This document shows, piece after piece, positions 53,399-63,999 of a stretch of 64,000 nt of DNA. Each line of letters starts with the position of its first letter. The stretch's first letter is position 1. The stretch lies in NCBI RefSeq assembly GCF_004339665.1, contig NZ_SMMU01000001.1, positions 272,192 to 336,191 of the forward strand. Direction: 5' to 3'. Made by a program: the position numbers and the translations under genes. This DNA comes from Azotobacter chroococcum (GTDB lineage Bacteria > Pseudomonadota > Gammaproteobacteria > Pseudomonadales > Pseudomonadaceae). The notes under the pieces are model-generated. The model was not told where the DNA came from. It made no database searches and saw nothing but the letters and a program-made list of their open reading frames with translations.

Positions 53399-54244
53399 AT
53401 GAAGTTCCAGGGCACCGCCACCTACGTGGCCAGCGACAGCCTCAGGCTCGCCGTCAACGCCGCCATCACCCTGCAGCGCCCGCTGCTGGTCAAGGGCGAG
53501 CCCGGCACCGGCAAGACCCTGCTCGCCGAGCAGTTGGCGGAGTCGCTCGGCACCCGGCTGATCGCCTGGCACATCAAGTCCACCACCAAGGCCCAGCAGG
53601 GTCTCTACGAATACGACGCGGTGAGCCGCCTGCGCGACTCGCAGCTGGGCGTAGACAAGGTCCACGACGTGCGCAACTACATCCGCAAGGGCAAGCTGTG
53701 GGAGGCCTTCGAGGCCGGCGAGCGGGTGGTCCTCTTGATCGACGAGATCGACAAGGCCGATATCGAGTTCCCCAACGACCTGCTGCAGGAACTCGACCGC
53801 ATGGAGTTCTTCGTCTACGAGACCGGCGAGACCGTCAGGGCCCGCCAGCGACCGATCGTGGTCATCACCTCGAACAACGAGAAGGAGCTACCCGACGCCT
53901 TCCTGCGCCGCTGCTTCTTCCATTACATCGCCTTCCCCGACCGCGAGACGCTGCAGAAGATCGTCGACGTGCATTTCCCCGGTATCAAGGGCCAGCTGGT
54001 AGCCGAGGCGCTGGACCTGTTCTTCGAGGTGCGGGAGATCCCCGGGCTGAAGAAGAAACCCTCCACCTCCGAGCTGGTCGACTGGCTGAAGCTGCTGCTG
54101 GCCGACGACATCGACCTTGCGGCGCTGCGCGAGCGTGACCCGACCAAAGCCATTCCGCCGCTGGCCGGCGCCTTGGTGAAGAACGAGCAGGACACGCAGC
54201 TGCTGGAACGCCTGGCTTTCATGACCCGCCGCGCCAACCGGTAG
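53399..54244 (+). CDS. MoxR-type AAA ATPase
   Basis: The ATG at 53399 ([20 protein letters not shown]) gives 281 residues. Walker [16 protein letters not shown], Walker [21 protein letters not shown] and the sensor [19 protein letters not shown] are clear. MoxR ATPases act as chaperones with VWA proteins, and a VWA gene follows 26 bases later. Confidence 0.92.
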   Translation: MKFQGTATYVASDSLRLAVNAAITLQRPLLVKGEPGTGKTLLAEQLAESLGTRLIAWHIKSTTKAQQGLYEYDAVSRLRDSQLGVDKVHDVRNYIRKGKLWEAFEAGERVVLLIDEIDKADIEFPNDLLQELDRMEFFVYETGETVRARQRPIVVITSNNEKELPDAFLRRCFFHYIAFPDRETLQKIVDVHFPGIKGQLVAEALDLFFEVREIPGLKKKPSTSELVDWLKLLLADDIDLAALRERDPTKAIPPLAGALVKNEQDTQLLERLAFMTRRANR

Positions 54245-54270
54245 CCCGGAACCCCCACGGGAGCCTGTTC

Positions 54271-55449
54271 ATGCTGCTCAACCTGTTCAATGAAATGCGC
54301 GCGGCCAAGGTCCCGGTCTCGCTGCGCGAGCTGCTCGACCTGATCGAGGCGCTCGAGCAGCGGCTGGTGTTCGCCGACATGGACGCCTTCTACTTCCTGG
54401 CCCGCACCATCCTGGTCAAGGACGAACGGCATTTCGACAAGTTCGACCGGGCCTTCACCGCCTATTTCCAGGGCCTGGAAAACCTCGACGCCCTGCTCGA
54501 GGCGCTGATCCCCGAGGAATGGCTGCGCAAGGAATTCGAGCGCCTGCTGAGCGACGAGGAGAAGGCGCAGATCCAGTCCCTGGGCGGTCTCGAGCAACTG
54601 CTCGAGACCTTCAAGAAGCGCCTCGAGGAGCAGAAGGAGCGGCACGCCGGCGGCAACAAGTGGATCGGCACCGGCGGCACCAGCCCGTTCGGCTCGGGCG
54701 GCTATCACCCCGAGGGCATCCGCGTCGGCGAGGCCGGGGCGCGCCAGGGCAAGGCGGTCAAGGTCTGGGAACAGCGCGAATACCGCAACCTCGACGACCA
54801 GGTCGAGCTGGGCACGCGCAACCTGAAGATGGCCCTGCGCCGCCTGCGCAGCTTTGCCCGCGAAGGGGCAGCCGAGGAACTCGATCTCGACGCCACCATC
54901 GCCCACACCGCGCGGGACGCCGGCCTGCTCAACATCCAGCTGCGCCCGGAACGGCACAACAAGGTGAAGCTGCTCCTGCTGCTGGACATCGGCGGCTCGA
55001 TGGACGCCCACGTGAAGGTCTGCGAGGAGCTGTTCTCCGCCTGCCGCAGCGAGTTCAAGCACCTGGAGCACTACTACTTCCACAACTTCATCTACGAGAG
55101 CCTGTGGACGGACAACCGCCGGCGCCATTCCGAGCGCATCGCGACCCACGACCTGCTGCACAAGTACGGCCCGGACTACAAGGTGGTGTTCGTCGGCGAC
55201 GCCTCCATGTCGCCCTACGAAATCCTCCAGCCCGGCGGCAGCGTCGAGCACTGGAACGAGGAACCCGGCCTGGCGTGGATGCAGCGCTTCACGGAAACCT
55301 ACCGCAAGCTCATCTGGATCAACCCGTCCCCCGAACGCACCTGGAACTACGGCAGCTCGATACAGATCGTCCGCGAGCTGGTCGGACAGCACATGTACCC
55401 CCTGACCCTCGGCGGTCTCGAAGAGGGCATGCGCTTTCTGGCCAAGTGA
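54271..55449 (+). CDS. VWA (CoxE-like) protein paired with the MoxR ATPase
   Basis: This 392-residue protein has a helical N-terminus, a glycine-rich linker (GTGGTSPFGSGGYHPEG) and a C-terminal VWA domain: LLLLLDIGGSMDAHVKVCEE (MIDAS-type DxGGS), FVGDASMSPYEI. It serves as the partner in MoxR/VWA metal or cofactor insertion systems; the client is unknown. Confidence 0.9.
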   Translation: MLLNLFNEMRAAKVPVSLRELLDLIEALEQRLVFADMDAFYFLARTILVKDERHFDKFDRAFTAYFQGLENLDALLEALIPEEWLRKEFERLLSDEEKAQIQSLGGLEQLLETFKKRLEEQKERHAGGNKWIGTGGTSPFGSGGYHPEGIRVGEAGARQGKAVKVWEQREYRNLDDQVELGTRNLKMALRRLRSFAREGAAEELDLDATIAHTARDAGLLNIQLRPERHNKVKLLLLLDIGGSMDAHVKVCEELFSACRSEFKHLEHYYFHNFIYESLWTDNRRRHSERIATHDLLHKYGPDYKVVFVGDASMSPYEILQPGGSVEHWNEEPGLAWMQRFTETYRKLIWINPSPERTWNYGSSIQIVRELVGQHMYPLTLGGLEEGMRFLAK

Positions 55450-55479
55450 GGCCGGCCGGGCCGGGGGAAAGGTAGCGGC

Positions 55480-56253
55480 TCAGGCCTCGCCGCGGGCGAT
55501 GCACTCGCCCAGCCGCCAGAGCGTCCACTCGCCCGGCCGGTGGGCGATCCAGGTCTCGTTGGCGGTCAAAGGCTCGGTGGCCAGCACCGTCACCACGTCG
55601 TTCGGGGTGGTTTCGGCCTGGAAGTCCACCGTCAGCTCGGCATCCTTCAGCCGCGCCGGACCGAAGGGCGCACGGCGGGTGATCTGCGCCAGCTTGGTAC
55701 TGCAGAAGCTGAACAGCCATTCACCGTTGCCCAGCAGGCAGTTGAACACGCCCCTGGCGCGGTACTCGTTGCAGGCCGCCACCAGGATCGGCAGCAGCGC
55801 CTGCGCCTCCACCGGCTCGGGAAAGGCCTGGCGCACCCGGTTGAGCAGGTCGCAGAAGGCCCGCTCGCTGTCGGTGTCGCCCACCGGCCGGTAGAAGCCC
55901 GCCGGCGGCTGGAAGTCCGCCAGCTGGCCGTTGTGGGCGAAGCACCAGTTGCGGCCCCAGAGCTCGCGCACGAAGGGATGGGTGTTGGCCAGGCAGATCC
56001 GCCCAACGTTGGCGTGGCGGATATGACCGATGACCAGCTCGCTCTTGATCGGATAGCGCTGCACCAGCCGGGCCACCTCAGAGTCGGCGCTTGCCGCCGG
56101 GTCCTGGAACAGCCGCACGCCGCGACCCTCGTAGAAGGCGATGCCCCAGCCGTCGCGGTGCGGGCCGGTGCGCCCGCCGCGCTGCATCAGGCCGGTAAAG
56201 CTGAAAACGATATCGGTCGGGACGTTGGCGCTCATGCCGAGCAGTTCGCACAT
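55480..56253 (-). CDS. class II glutamine amidotransferase (YafJ-like)
   Basis: This 257-residue protein has the N-terminal nucleophile Cys2 (MCELLGMSANVPTDIVFSFT), DGWGIAFYEGRGVRLF, IGHIRHANVGRICLANTHPF and FAHNGQLADF of the Ntn glutaminase fold. Acceptor reaction unknown. Confidence 0.88.
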   Translation of the reverse strand: MCELLGMSANVPTDIVFSFTGLMQRGGRTGPHRDGWGIAFYEGRGVRLFQDPAASADSEVARLVQRYPIKSELVIGHIRHANVGRICLANTHPFVRELWGRNWCFAHNGQLADFQPPAGFYRPVGDTDSERAFCDLLNRVRQAFPEPVEAQALLPILVAACNEYRARGVFNCLLGNGEWLFSFCSTKLAQITRRAPFGPARLKDAELTVDFQAETTPNDVVTVLATEPLTANETWIAHRPGEWTLWRLGECIARGEA

Positions 56254-56286
56254 CGCGGGGCTCCTCGCAGGCGGCCTGGTCCGGTT

Positions 56287-56733
56287 TCAGGGACGCGGGC
56301 CGGCACGCAGGCCCTGCGGCCTGCCGAACTCGCCGCGGGCCATCCGCTCGCGCAGGGTCGGTTCGTTCCCGTCGCCCGCTGGCGACGCCTCGACCAGGCT
56401 CCGACGGCGCCAGAGCAGCCAGCGCAATCCAGCCGCCAGCAGATACCCGGTCATAGCGATCATCCCGTAGAGCACCAGGTCGGCCACCGCGCGCCAGGCG
56501 TTGTTGCCGACGCCGAACAGCAGGTCGAGGGCGGTGATGGCGATGGCCGGAGCGAACAGCTCCTTGCCCGGATCGACGACGGTCGGAGTCAGCAGCAGCA
56601 CCGTCATGGCCACCCGCAAGGGCTCGCACAGCCAGCGCCACATCCAGCGGGTCAACCGGAACCAGACCAGCAGGCAGCCGAGTGCGGCGATGCCGTAGAC
56701 GGCCCAGGCAAGCAGATAGTCGTTTTCGATCAT
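56287..56733 (-). CDS. conserved membrane protein
   Basis: This 148-residue protein has three or four hydrophobic segments (LLAWAVYGIAALGCLLVWF, AIAITALDLLFGV, LVLYGMIAMTGYLLAAGL) and a charged C-terminal tail (ERMARGEFGRPQGLRAGPRP). Family not named with confidence; seen in Pseudomonas genomes. Confidence 0.7.
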   Translation of the reverse strand: MIENDYLLAWAVYGIAALGCLLVWFRLTRWMWRWLCEPLRVAMTVLLLTPTVVDPGKELFAPAIAITALDLLFGVGNNAWRAVADLVLYGMIAMTGYLLAAGLRWLLWRRRSLVEASPAGDGNEPTLRERMARGEFGRPQGLRAGPRP

Positions 56734-56840
56734 GGCGGTGTGAGACTGGCGGAAGGGTGCTTATGATAACGACATTTCCCCACCGCGACGCCACTGCCGG
56801 AAGTCGCGCCGTCGGACGCCAGTTGCCGCCAGGAGCCGCC

Positions 56841-58871
56841 ATGCACGCCCCCATCGCCCGTGTCGAAAGCCATTCCGCCGACCCCTACCGCTGGCTGGAA
56901 CAGCGCGACGACCCGCAGGTGCTCGCCTACCTGGAGGCGGAGAACGCCTATCTGGAGGCCCGGCTCGAGGATGTCGGCGCGCTGCGCGAGAGCCTGTTCC
57001 AGGAGATCAAGGGCCGCATCCGCGAAACCGACCTGTCCCTGCCGGTTCCCTGGGGAGCGTACCTGTACTACCAGCGCACCACGGCCGGTGACGAATACCC
57101 GCGCCACTACCGCTGCCCGCGCCCGACGGACGGCTCGCTGCAGACCGACGAGCGCCGCGAGGAACTGCTGCTCGACCCCAATGCCCTGGCCGACGGCGGC
57201 TACCTGTCGCTCGGCGCCTTCGAGATCAGCCCCGACCATCGGCGCCTGGCCTACAGCCTGGATACCAGCGGCGACGAGATCTACCGGCTGTTCGTCAGGG
57301 AACTGGACAGCGGCGAGTTGCACGAGCTGCCCTTCGAGGACTGCGACGGCAGCATGACCTGGGCCAACGACAGCGAAACGCTGTTCTTCGCCGAGCTGGA
57401 CGACACCCAGCGGCCGCACAAGCTGTACCGCTACCGGCTCGGCGCCGACGAGGCCGAGCTGGTGTTCAACGAGCCGGACGGACGCTTCTTCATCCACTGC
57501 TACCGCGCCAGCTCCGAGCGCCAGCTGGTTCTCCTGAGCAACAGCAAGACCACCTGCGAAGCCTGGGCGCTGGATGCCGAACGCCCGCAGGCGGCCTTCG
57601 TCTGCCTGGCGCCGCGCCAGGAGGGTCACGAGTACTACCCCGACCACGGGCGCATCGATGGCGACTGGGGCTGGCTGATCCGCAGCAACCAGGACGGCAT
57701 CAACTTCGCCGTCTACCAGGCGCCCGAAGGCTCGCCCAGCCGCGAGCACTGGCGGCCGCGGATCGGCCACGACGCAGCGCGAATGATCGAGGACCTCAGC
57801 CTGAATGCCGGCGGCTTCGTTCTCAGCCTGCGCGAGCAGGGCCTGCCGATCGTCGAGGTGCACCCGGCCGAGGCCACGCCCTATCGCGTCGAGCTGCCGG
57901 ACGCCGCCTACAGCCTGGACGTGCAGGACATCCTGGAGTTCGACAGCCCGGCGATCCGCCTGCGCTACGAGGCGCTCAACCGCCCGGCGCAGATCCGCCA
58001 GCTGGACCTGGCCGGCGGCGCCCAGCGGGTGCTCAAGGAAACCCCGGTGGAGGGTCCGTTCGATGCCGACGACTACCTCAGCCTGCGGATCTGGGCCGAG
58101 GCGGCCGATGGCGCGCGCATCCCGGTCAGCCTGGTCGCCCGCCGCGACACCCTGGGCCGGCCCGCCCCGCTCTACCTCTATGGCTACGGCGCCTATGGCG
58201 AAAGTCTCGATCCCTGGTTCTCGCATGCCCGGCTGAGCCTCTTGGAGCGCGGCTTCGTCTTCGCCATCGCCCACGTGCGCGGCGGCGGCGAGCTGGGCGA
58301 GGCCTGGTACCGCGCCGGCAAGCTAGAGCACAAGGAGAACACCTTCGGCGACTTCATCGCCGTGGCCGAACGGCTGATCGCCGAGGGCTTCACCTCTGCC
58401 GACCGCCTGGCGATCAGCGGCGGCAGCGCCGGCGGCCTGCTGATCGGCGCCGTGCTCAACCGGCGTCCGGAGCTGTTCGCCGCGGCGATCGCCGAGGTGC
58501 CTTTCGTCGACGTGCTGAACACCATGCACAACCCCGAGCTGCCGCTGACCGTCACCGAGTACGACGAATGGGGCGATCCGCGCGACCCGGAAGTCCACGC
58601 CCGGATCAAGGCCTACGCGCCCTGCGAGAACGTGCGCGCCCAGGCCTACCCGGCGATCCTCGCGGTGGCCGGCTACCACGACAGCCGGGTGCAGTACTGG
58701 GAGGCGGCGAAATGGGTGGCCAGGCTGCGCGCCAGCAAGACCGACGGCAACCTGCTGCTGCTGAAGACCGAGTTCGGCGCCGGCCACGGCGGCATGAGCG
58801 GCCGCTACCAGGCGCTGAAGGACGTGGCGCTGGAATATGCCTTCCTCCTCAAGGTGCTCGGCCGCACCTGA
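56841..58871 (+). CDS. ptrB: oligopeptidase B (S9 prolyl oligopeptidase family)
   Basis: The ATG at 56841 (MHAPIARVESHSADPYRWLE) with AGGAG upstream gives 676 residues. An N-terminal beta-propeller precedes the alpha/beta-hydrolase part: FAIAHVRGGGELGEAWYRAG, catalytic Ser in LAISGGSAGGLLIGAVLN, Asp in GYHDSRVQYW and His in GAGHGGMSGR. Cleaves after Arg/Lys in small peptides. Confidence 0.93.
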   Translation: MHAPIARVESHSADPYRWLEQRDDPQVLAYLEAENAYLEARLEDVGALRESLFQEIKGRIRETDLSLPVPWGAYLYYQRTTAGDEYPRHYRCPRPTDGSLQTDERREELLLDPNALADGGYLSLGAFEISPDHRRLAYSLDTSGDEIYRLFVRELDSGELHELPFEDCDGSMTWANDSETLFFAELDDTQRPHKLYRYRLGADEAELVFNEPDGRFFIHCYRASSERQLVLLSNSKTTCEAWALDAERPQAAFVCLAPRQEGHEYYPDHGRIDGDWGWLIRSNQDGINFAVYQAPEGSPSREHWRPRIGHDAARMIEDLSLNAGGFVLSLREQGLPIVEVHPAEATPYRVELPDAAYSLDVQDILEFDSPAIRLRYEALNRPAQIRQLDLAGGAQRVLKETPVEGPFDADDYLSLRIWAEAADGARIPVSLVARRDTLGRPAPLYLYGYGAYGESLDPWFSHARLSLLERGFVFAIAHVRGGGELGEAWYRAGKLEHKENTFGDFIAVAERLIAEGFTSADRLAISGGSAGGLLIGAVLNRRPELFAAAIAEVPFVDVLNTMHNPELPLTVTEYDEWGDPRDPEVHARIKAYAPCENVRAQAYPAILAVAGYHDSRVQYWEAAKWVARLRASKTDGNLLLLKTEFGAGHGGMSGRYQALKDVALEYAFLLKVLGRT

Positions 58872-58874
58872 ATC

Positions 58875-59744
58875 TCAAAGCTGCTTCTCGCCAGGGTCCT
58901 TGCCTTCGGGGTGACGATGCTCGATCACCGCATTCATCTCCGCGCCAAACAGCAGCACCGCCGCGGAGATGAAGAAGTACAGCAGCATCACGATGATCGC
59001 CCCGACGCTGCCGTAGGTGGCGTCGTAATTGGCGAAATTGCGCACGTAGAAGCCGAAACCGAGCGAGGCCGCGATCCACACCAGCACCGCCAGCACCGAG
59101 CCGGGTGTGATGAAATGGAAGCGCTGCTCGACGTCCGGCGCCACGTAGTAGATGGTCGCCACGACCAGGATCAGCAGCAGCACCGCCAGCGGCCAGCGCA
59201 GCCAGGTCCAGAGGATGACGATCAGTTGCTCCAGGCCCACCCAGCCGGCCAGCCAGCCCATCACCTGCGGGCCGACGAGCATCAGGGCGGCCGCGCTCAG
59301 CAGCATCAGGGCGATACCGATGGTATAGAGCACCGACAGCGGAATGCGCTTCCAGGCCGGGCGGCCCTCCTTGACATCATAGGCCTTGTTCATGGCGAGC
59401 ATGGTCGAGCGCACCCCGGCCGACGCCGTCCACAGGGCGGCCAATATCCCCACCGAGAACAGCCCGACCCGCTCGGTCTGGAATTGGGCGATGACCGCGT
59501 TGACCGTGTCCATCGCCTGCGCCGGCAGCAGCAGGGCCGCCTGCTGCTGCAGCCAGTCGAAGAACTGCTGCAGGTCGAGAAAGCCGATCAGGGCGATCAG
59601 GAACAGCAGGAAGGGAAACAGGGAAAAGAGCATCTGGAAGGCCAGCGCCGAGGCATAGGTCGGCATTTCGTCGGCCATGAAGTCCTTCGCCGCACACCTG
59701 AGGATCTCGGCCAGCCCCATCCCCCGCAAATCCAGCAGACGCAT
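58875..59744 (-). CDS. YihY/BrkB-family inner-membrane protein
   Basis: This 289-residue protein has six membrane segments and YASALAFQMLFSLFPFLLFL, ALWTASAGVRSTMLAMNKAY and PGSVLAVLVWIAASLGFGFY of the YihY/BrkB (formerly RNase BN) family. Role unknown. It is convergent with ptrB, three bases apart. Confidence 0.88.
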   Translation of the reverse strand: MRLLDLRGMGLAEILRCAAKDFMADEMPTYASALAFQMLFSLFPFLLFLIALIGFLDLQQFFDWLQQQAALLLPAQAMDTVNAVIAQFQTERVGLFSVGILAALWTASAGVRSTMLAMNKAYDVKEGRPAWKRIPLSVLYTIGIALMLLSAAALMLVGPQVMGWLAGWVGLEQLIVILWTWLRWPLAVLLLILVVATIYYVAPDVEQRFHFITPGSVLAVLVWIAASLGFGFYVRNFANYDATYGSVGAIIVMLLYFFISAAVLLFGAEMNAVIEHRHPEGKDPGEKQL

Positions 59745-59885
59745 GCCGCCCCCTCCTGCTCCACATTTTCAGGGATAGACGTGCCGGATCGGTATCGGTG
59801 CCGGCCGGGCCGACCAGCGGCAAGGCCGGTGGCCGGCAGGGCTGGCAGATGAACGAGGCGGGCCGGCAACTGGCCCGCCCCGGGC

Positions 59886-60335
59886 TCACTGGAAGAACTT
59901 GGCCAGCATGCGCGAGACGAAGCTGCCCTCAAGGCTTTTCTTCACATCGCTCACGTAGTGCTTGTCGTCGCGCTTGATGTGGTTGGTCAGCCACAGTCCG
60001 ATATCGCTGCGCACCTCCCGCGCCAGACGGATCGGATCCTCGCCCTTCTCGAAGCGCGCACCGTAGCCATGGGCGCGCTCCTTGAAACGCTCGTGCACCT
60101 GGTGATGGGCCTCGAGCAGCGGATAGCCGGCCCTTTCCATCAGGCTTTCCTCGAAGGTGTTGTGGGAAATGGAGTAGTCGATGATCGCCTTGATGACCCG
60201 CTCGATCTCCGGAACCGAGCGCAGGGCAATCGCCTGGTCGATCTCGTTCAGGTAGTCGAAGATACGCTTGTGCTGATCATCGATGATGTCGATGCCGGTT
60301 TCGAACTCGGCCGACCAGTTGATGTTGTAAGCCAT
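59886..60335 (-). CDS. bacteriohemerythrin
   Basis: The ATG at 60335 (MAYNINWSAEFETGIDIIDD) gives 149 residues. The diiron ligands are in DDQHKRIF, ISHNTFEE, HHQVHERF and NHIKRDDKHY, all present. It binds oxygen, and may deliver or sense it. Single gene. Confidence 0.92.
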   Translation of the reverse strand: MAYNINWSAEFETGIDIIDDQHKRIFDYLNEIDQAIALRSVPEIERVIKAIIDYSISHNTFEESLMERAGYPLLEAHHQVHERFKERAHGYGARFEKGEDPIRLAREVRSDIGLWLTNHIKRDDKHYVSDVKKSLEGSFVSRMLAKFFQ

Positions 60336-60553
60336 TTTTATGCACGCACCTCGGCAAGACAGAAAGCAGGCGGTAACGCCTGCCGGAGTCCTGCAATTCA
60401 CATGCCGCGTAATGTCACTTTAATGTCACACGAATAATGGCTGTTCTGGAAAGATTTCTTGACACCCCGGCGGGTCATCCAACCGGTATGACTGATACAA
60501 AGATCACAAAAGCGTGCGATTTTGTAACGAACCGCACAAAAGCGAGCGTTTTC

Positions 60554-61792
60554 TCACGGCCTTTTTTCGAGCGCCAGCAAGGGCGTATCCAGTACCTGCG
60601 ACTTGCCGCCCATGAGGTTTTCGCTGATCGCGACGAAGTCGTCGGTGCTGACCCGCTCCATGCGGATCAGCCCGCTCACCACATCGTCCAGCGAATGGCG
60701 ATTCTCGCTGCGCGTGCGGATCTCGGCGTCGAGCGCCTGCAGCAGGAGCACGGCACGGGCGGTTGCCGCACCGCCGACCCGCTCGCCGCGCAGGCTCTCG
60801 ACCTTGCGGCTCCAGCGGGTCAGTTGCTGGCGAACCCGCTCGTAGCGATCCTCGCCGAGTCCGCCGGCGCGGCGCAGCAGCTCGATGGCGTAGTACTCGG
60901 CCAGCCCCTCGCTGATCCAGTCGCTTGCGTCGGTGTCGCGAATCCGCGCGAACACGTGCACCAGCTCGTGCAGCAGGGAGCTGGTGCCGTTCTCGCTGAC
61001 CAGCGGGCGGTCGGCGTGCAGGTACAGGGAGCTGGGCGCCGACAGGCCGCCGCGCCACATCGGGTTGCCGGCGCCGACCACCAGCAGCTTGTCCGGCTCG
61101 CGCAGGAACACCGCCCGGTATTCGTCCCAGACGAAGGTCAACAGGGTCAGGATGTCCATCCGCCGCATCTTCTCGCCGAGCGGCGCCGCCACGCTGACCT
61201 CGCTATCGCCCAGGGTGGCGCGCCGGGTACCGAGCCGGCCGGCGATCAGCCAGCCGGTCGGCCGGTCGAAGCGACGCGCCGGGTTGTCGATGCGGAAACG
61301 GTTCTTGCCGATCCGCGGCCAGCCGGTCTCGACGCCCCGCCAGCCTTCGGGCAGCTCGAACTCCAGGCGCGCCACCAGTTCCACAGCATCCTGCTGCACC
61401 AGATGGGCGCTGGGTACCAGATCGTCGCCGCGCAGCAGCGCCCAGTGCTCGGTCATCCGCGCATCGAAGCGCCCCGATGCCCGCGCGTGGCTGACCTGCA
61501 CCCGGTAGCTCAGGCTGCTCTTGCCTTCCGCAGGCTGCCAGGTACCGCTGCCGGGCTCATCCTGCTGCCACTGCCCGTCGGTCTGGAAATCGCTGTAGCG
61601 GCCCTGGTCGCCCAGCTCGAAGCGCAGGCTGCGGACCGCACTGCCCCGCTCCAGGGTCAGACGCACCTCGGCCTGGTCGCTCTCGGGTAGAAAACGCACG
61701 TGGTAGTCTAGATGGACCTTGTTCGCCGCCCACGCAGGGGCGGTCGCGAACAGCAGGACGACACAGAACGGCAGCTTCGGGCGGACGGGCAT
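60554..61792 (-). CDS. secreted M61-like metallopeptidase family protein
   Basis: The ATG at 61792 (MPVRPKLPFCVVLLFATAPA) gives 412 residues with a Sec signal peptide cleaved after AWA. A beta-rich N-terminal half precedes the thermolysin-like part: LLHELVHVFARI with HExxH and ISEGLAEYYAIELL with the third ligand. It should act in the periplasm. Substrate unknown. Confidence 0.85.
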   Translation of the reverse strand: MPVRPKLPFCVVLLFATAPAWAANKVHLDYHVRFLPESDQAEVRLTLERGSAVRSLRFELGDQGRYSDFQTDGQWQQDEPGSGTWQPAEGKSSLSYRVQVSHARASGRFDARMTEHWALLRGDDLVPSAHLVQQDAVELVARLEFELPEGWRGVETGWPRIGKNRFRIDNPARRFDRPTGWLIAGRLGTRRATLGDSEVSVAAPLGEKMRRMDILTLLTFVWDEYRAVFLREPDKLLVVGAGNPMWRGGLSAPSSLYLHADRPLVSENGTSSLLHELVHVFARIRDTDASDWISEGLAEYYAIELLRRAGGLGEDRYERVRQQLTRWSRKVESLRGERVGGAATARAVLLLQALDAEIRTRSENRHSLDDVVSGLIRMERVSTDDFVAISENLMGGKSQVLDTPLLALEKRP

Positions 61793-61866
61793 GGGCAGGC
61801 TCCTTGGCGGGACGGACGGGGCAAGTGTGCCGGCTGGCCGGGCGCGGTGGGAAGTGTCCGAACGGA

Positions 61867-62316
61867 TCAGCCGGCGCGGAAGATCAGGTAGTCCTCCCAA
61901 TCGTCCTCGGCCACCGCCGTTTCGCTGAGCATGCGTCCGGCCTGGGAAATCCGCTCGCGATGCACCGCCTGGGGATCGCCGCAGACCAGCGGGTGCCAGA
62001 GCGGCAGATCCTTGCCCTCGGAGAGCAGGCGATAGGCGCAGGTCGGCGGCAGCCACTGGAACTCGCCGGCCTGGGCGGGGGTGAGCTGGATGCAGTCGGG
62101 GACCGACTGGCGGCGGTTGGCGTAGTCGCGGCAGCGGCAGGTTTCCAGATCGAGCAGGCGGCAGGCGATGCGCGTGTAGTAGACGCCGCCGTCCTCCTCG
62201 TCCTCGAGTTTCTGCAGACAGCACAGGCCGCAGCCGTCGCACAGCGACTCCCACTCCCCGGCGTCGAGCTGGTCGAGGGTCTTGCGCTTCCAGAAGGGTT
62301 CGACTTTCGCCGCCAT
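61867..62316 (-). CDS. UPF0260/YcgN-like cysteine cluster protein
   Basis: The ATG at 62316 ([20 protein letters not shown]) gives 149 residues with [38 protein letters not shown] and HPLVCGD, the YcgN pattern. Cysteines probably bind a metal or Fe-S centre. Function unknown. Confidence 0.9.
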   Translation of the reverse strand: MAAKVEPFWKRKTLDQLDAGEWESLCDGCGLCCLQKLEDEEDGGVYYTRIACRLLDLETCRCRDYANRRQSVPDCIQLTPAQAGEFQWLPPTCAYRLLSEGKDLPLWHPLVCGDPQAVHRERISQAGRMLSETAVAEDDWEDYLIFRAG

Positions 62317-62477
62317 GGGAACTACCGCCACCTGTGCCGAAAAGGGCGGGCAGTCTAGCCACTGGCGAAGCTCCGGCCAAGAGCGGCGCGGCAAGCGGTC
62401 GGAGCCCGCAGGGCGGCCGCCGCTGCGCGCGCGGCGACCGCCCTCCCCGGGGTCGGAGGATGCCGCACCTCGGCCGG

Positions 62478-63830
62478 TCAGCGGACCAGACAGGGCTTCT
62501 TGTTATCGAAGCGCCAGCCGGGGATCAGGTACTGCATGGCGACGGAGTCGTCGCGGGCGCCGAGGCCCATGCCCTTGTACAGCTCGTGGGCCTTGTTCAA
62601 CTGGTCCAGATCGATTTCCACGCCGAGGCCCGGCTTCTGCGGCACCCTGACCTTGCCGCCGACGATCTGCAGCGGCTCCCTGGTCAGGCGCTGGCCGTCC
62701 TGCCAGATCCAGTGGGTGTCGATGGCGGTGATCTTGCCCGGCGCCGCGGCGGCGACGTGGGTGAACATGGCCAGCGAGATGTCGAAGTGGTTGTTCGAGT
62801 GCGAGCCCCAGGTCAGGCCCCACTCGTGGCACAGCTGCGCCACCCGCACCGAGCCCTGCATGGTCCAGAAGTGCGGGTCGGCCAGCGGGATGTCCACCGA
62901 CTGCAGCTGGATGGCGTGACCCATCTGCCGCCAGTCGGTGGCGATCATGTTGGTCGCGGTGGGCAGGCCGGTGGCGCGGCGGAACTCGGCCATCACCTCG
63001 CGCCCGGAGTAGCCGTCCTCGGCGCCGCAGGGGTCCTCGGCGTAGGCCAGCACGCCGTGCAGGTCGCGGCACAGGCGGATGGCTTCCTTGAGCAGCCAGC
63101 CGCCGTTGGGGTCAAGGGTGATTCGCGCCTCGGGGAAGCGCTCGGCCAGCGCGGTGACCGCCTCGATCTCCTCCTCGCCGCGCAGCACGCCGCCCTTGAG
63201 CTTGAAGTCCTGGAAGCCGTACCGCGCCTGCGCCGCCTCGGCCAGGCGGACCACCGCCTCGGGGGTCAGGGCCCTCTCGTGGCGGACGCGGAACCAGTCG
63301 TCGGCGGCCTCGGGCTCGCTGCGGTAGGGCAGGTCGGTCCGCTGGCGGTCGCCGACGTAGAACAGGTAGCCGAGCATCTCCACCTCGTCACGCTGCTGAC
63401 CTTCGCCGAGCAGGGCGGCCACCGGCACCTCGAGGAACTGGCCGAGCAGGTCGAGCAGCGCCGCCTCCAGGGCGGTCACCGCGTGGATGGCGATGCGCAG
63501 GTCGAAGGTCTGCAGGCCGCGGCCGCCGGCGTCGCGCCCGGCGAAGGCCTGGCGCACCTGGTTGAGGAGCTTCTGGTAGTTGCCGATCGGCTGGCCGATC
63601 AGCAGGCTGCGGGCGTCCTCCAGGGTCTGGCGGATGCCTTCGCCGCCGGGAACTTCGCCGACCCCGGTGTGGCCGGCGCTGTCCTGGAGGAGGACGATGT
63701 TGCGGGTGAAGTAGGGGCCGTGGGCGCCGCTCAGGTTGAGCAGCATGGAGTCGTGGCCGGCCACCGGGATGACCTGCAGGCTGGTGATGACGGGGGCCTT
63801 GCCGGTTGCCTGGGAAAGCGGAGTGCTCAT
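62478..63830 (-). CDS. gudD: glucarate dehydratase
   Basis: The ATG at 63830 ([20 protein letters not shown]) gives 450 residues of the enolase superfamily: catalytic lysines in [11 protein letters not shown], metal ligands in ITLDPNGGW and [27 protein letters not shown] and the His base in [12 protein letters not shown]. It dehydrates D-glucarate for sugar-acid use. The next gene on the strand appears to be the transporter. Confidence 0.94.
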   Translation of the reverse strand: MSTPLSQATGKAPVITSLQVIPVAGHDSMLLNLSGAHGPYFTRNIVLLQDSAGHTGVGEVPGGEGIRQTLEDARSLLIGQPIGNYQKLLNQVRQAFAGRDAGGRGLQTFDLRIAIHAVTALEAALLDLLGQFLEVPVAALLGEGQQRDEVEMLGYLFYVGDRQRTDLPYRSEPEAADDWFRVRHERALTPEAVVRLAEAAQARYGFQDFKLKGGVLRGEEEIEAVTALAERFPEARITLDPNGGWLLKEAIRLCRDLHGVLAYAEDPCGAEDGYSGREVMAEFRRATGLPTATNMIATDWRQMGHAIQLQSVDIPLADPHFWTMQGSVRVAQLCHEWGLTWGSHSNNHFDISLAMFTHVAAAAPGKITAIDTHWIWQDGQRLTREPLQIVGGKVRVPQKPGLGVEIDLDQLNKAHELYKGMGLGARDDSVAMQYLIPGWRFDNKKPCLVR

Positions 63831-63906
63831 GGTGGATTCCTTATGGGCTGCGGGATGTGGCACTCCGTCCCGCGCCAATGGCGACGGCGCGGGACGGCGT
63901 TCGGTT

Positions 63907-63999
63907 TCAGGAGTGGGACTGGCTCAGCCTGGGGCTGGACAGGCCAGATTCATCGCTGGAAGCGGGCCGGGTGCGGGCGAAGAACACCACGATGGCCGC
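63907..63999 (-). CDS. C-terminal end of a probable GudP-type MFS transporter (partial)
   Basis: The frame [20 protein letters not shown] ... SQSHS ends with TGA at 63907-63909 and continues beyond the window. A hydrophobic end followed by a polar tail, and its place upstream of glucarate dehydratase, suggest the D-glucarate permease. Too short for certainty. Confidence 0.5.
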   Translation of the reverse strand, partial: AAIVVFFARTRPASSDESGLSSPRLSQSHS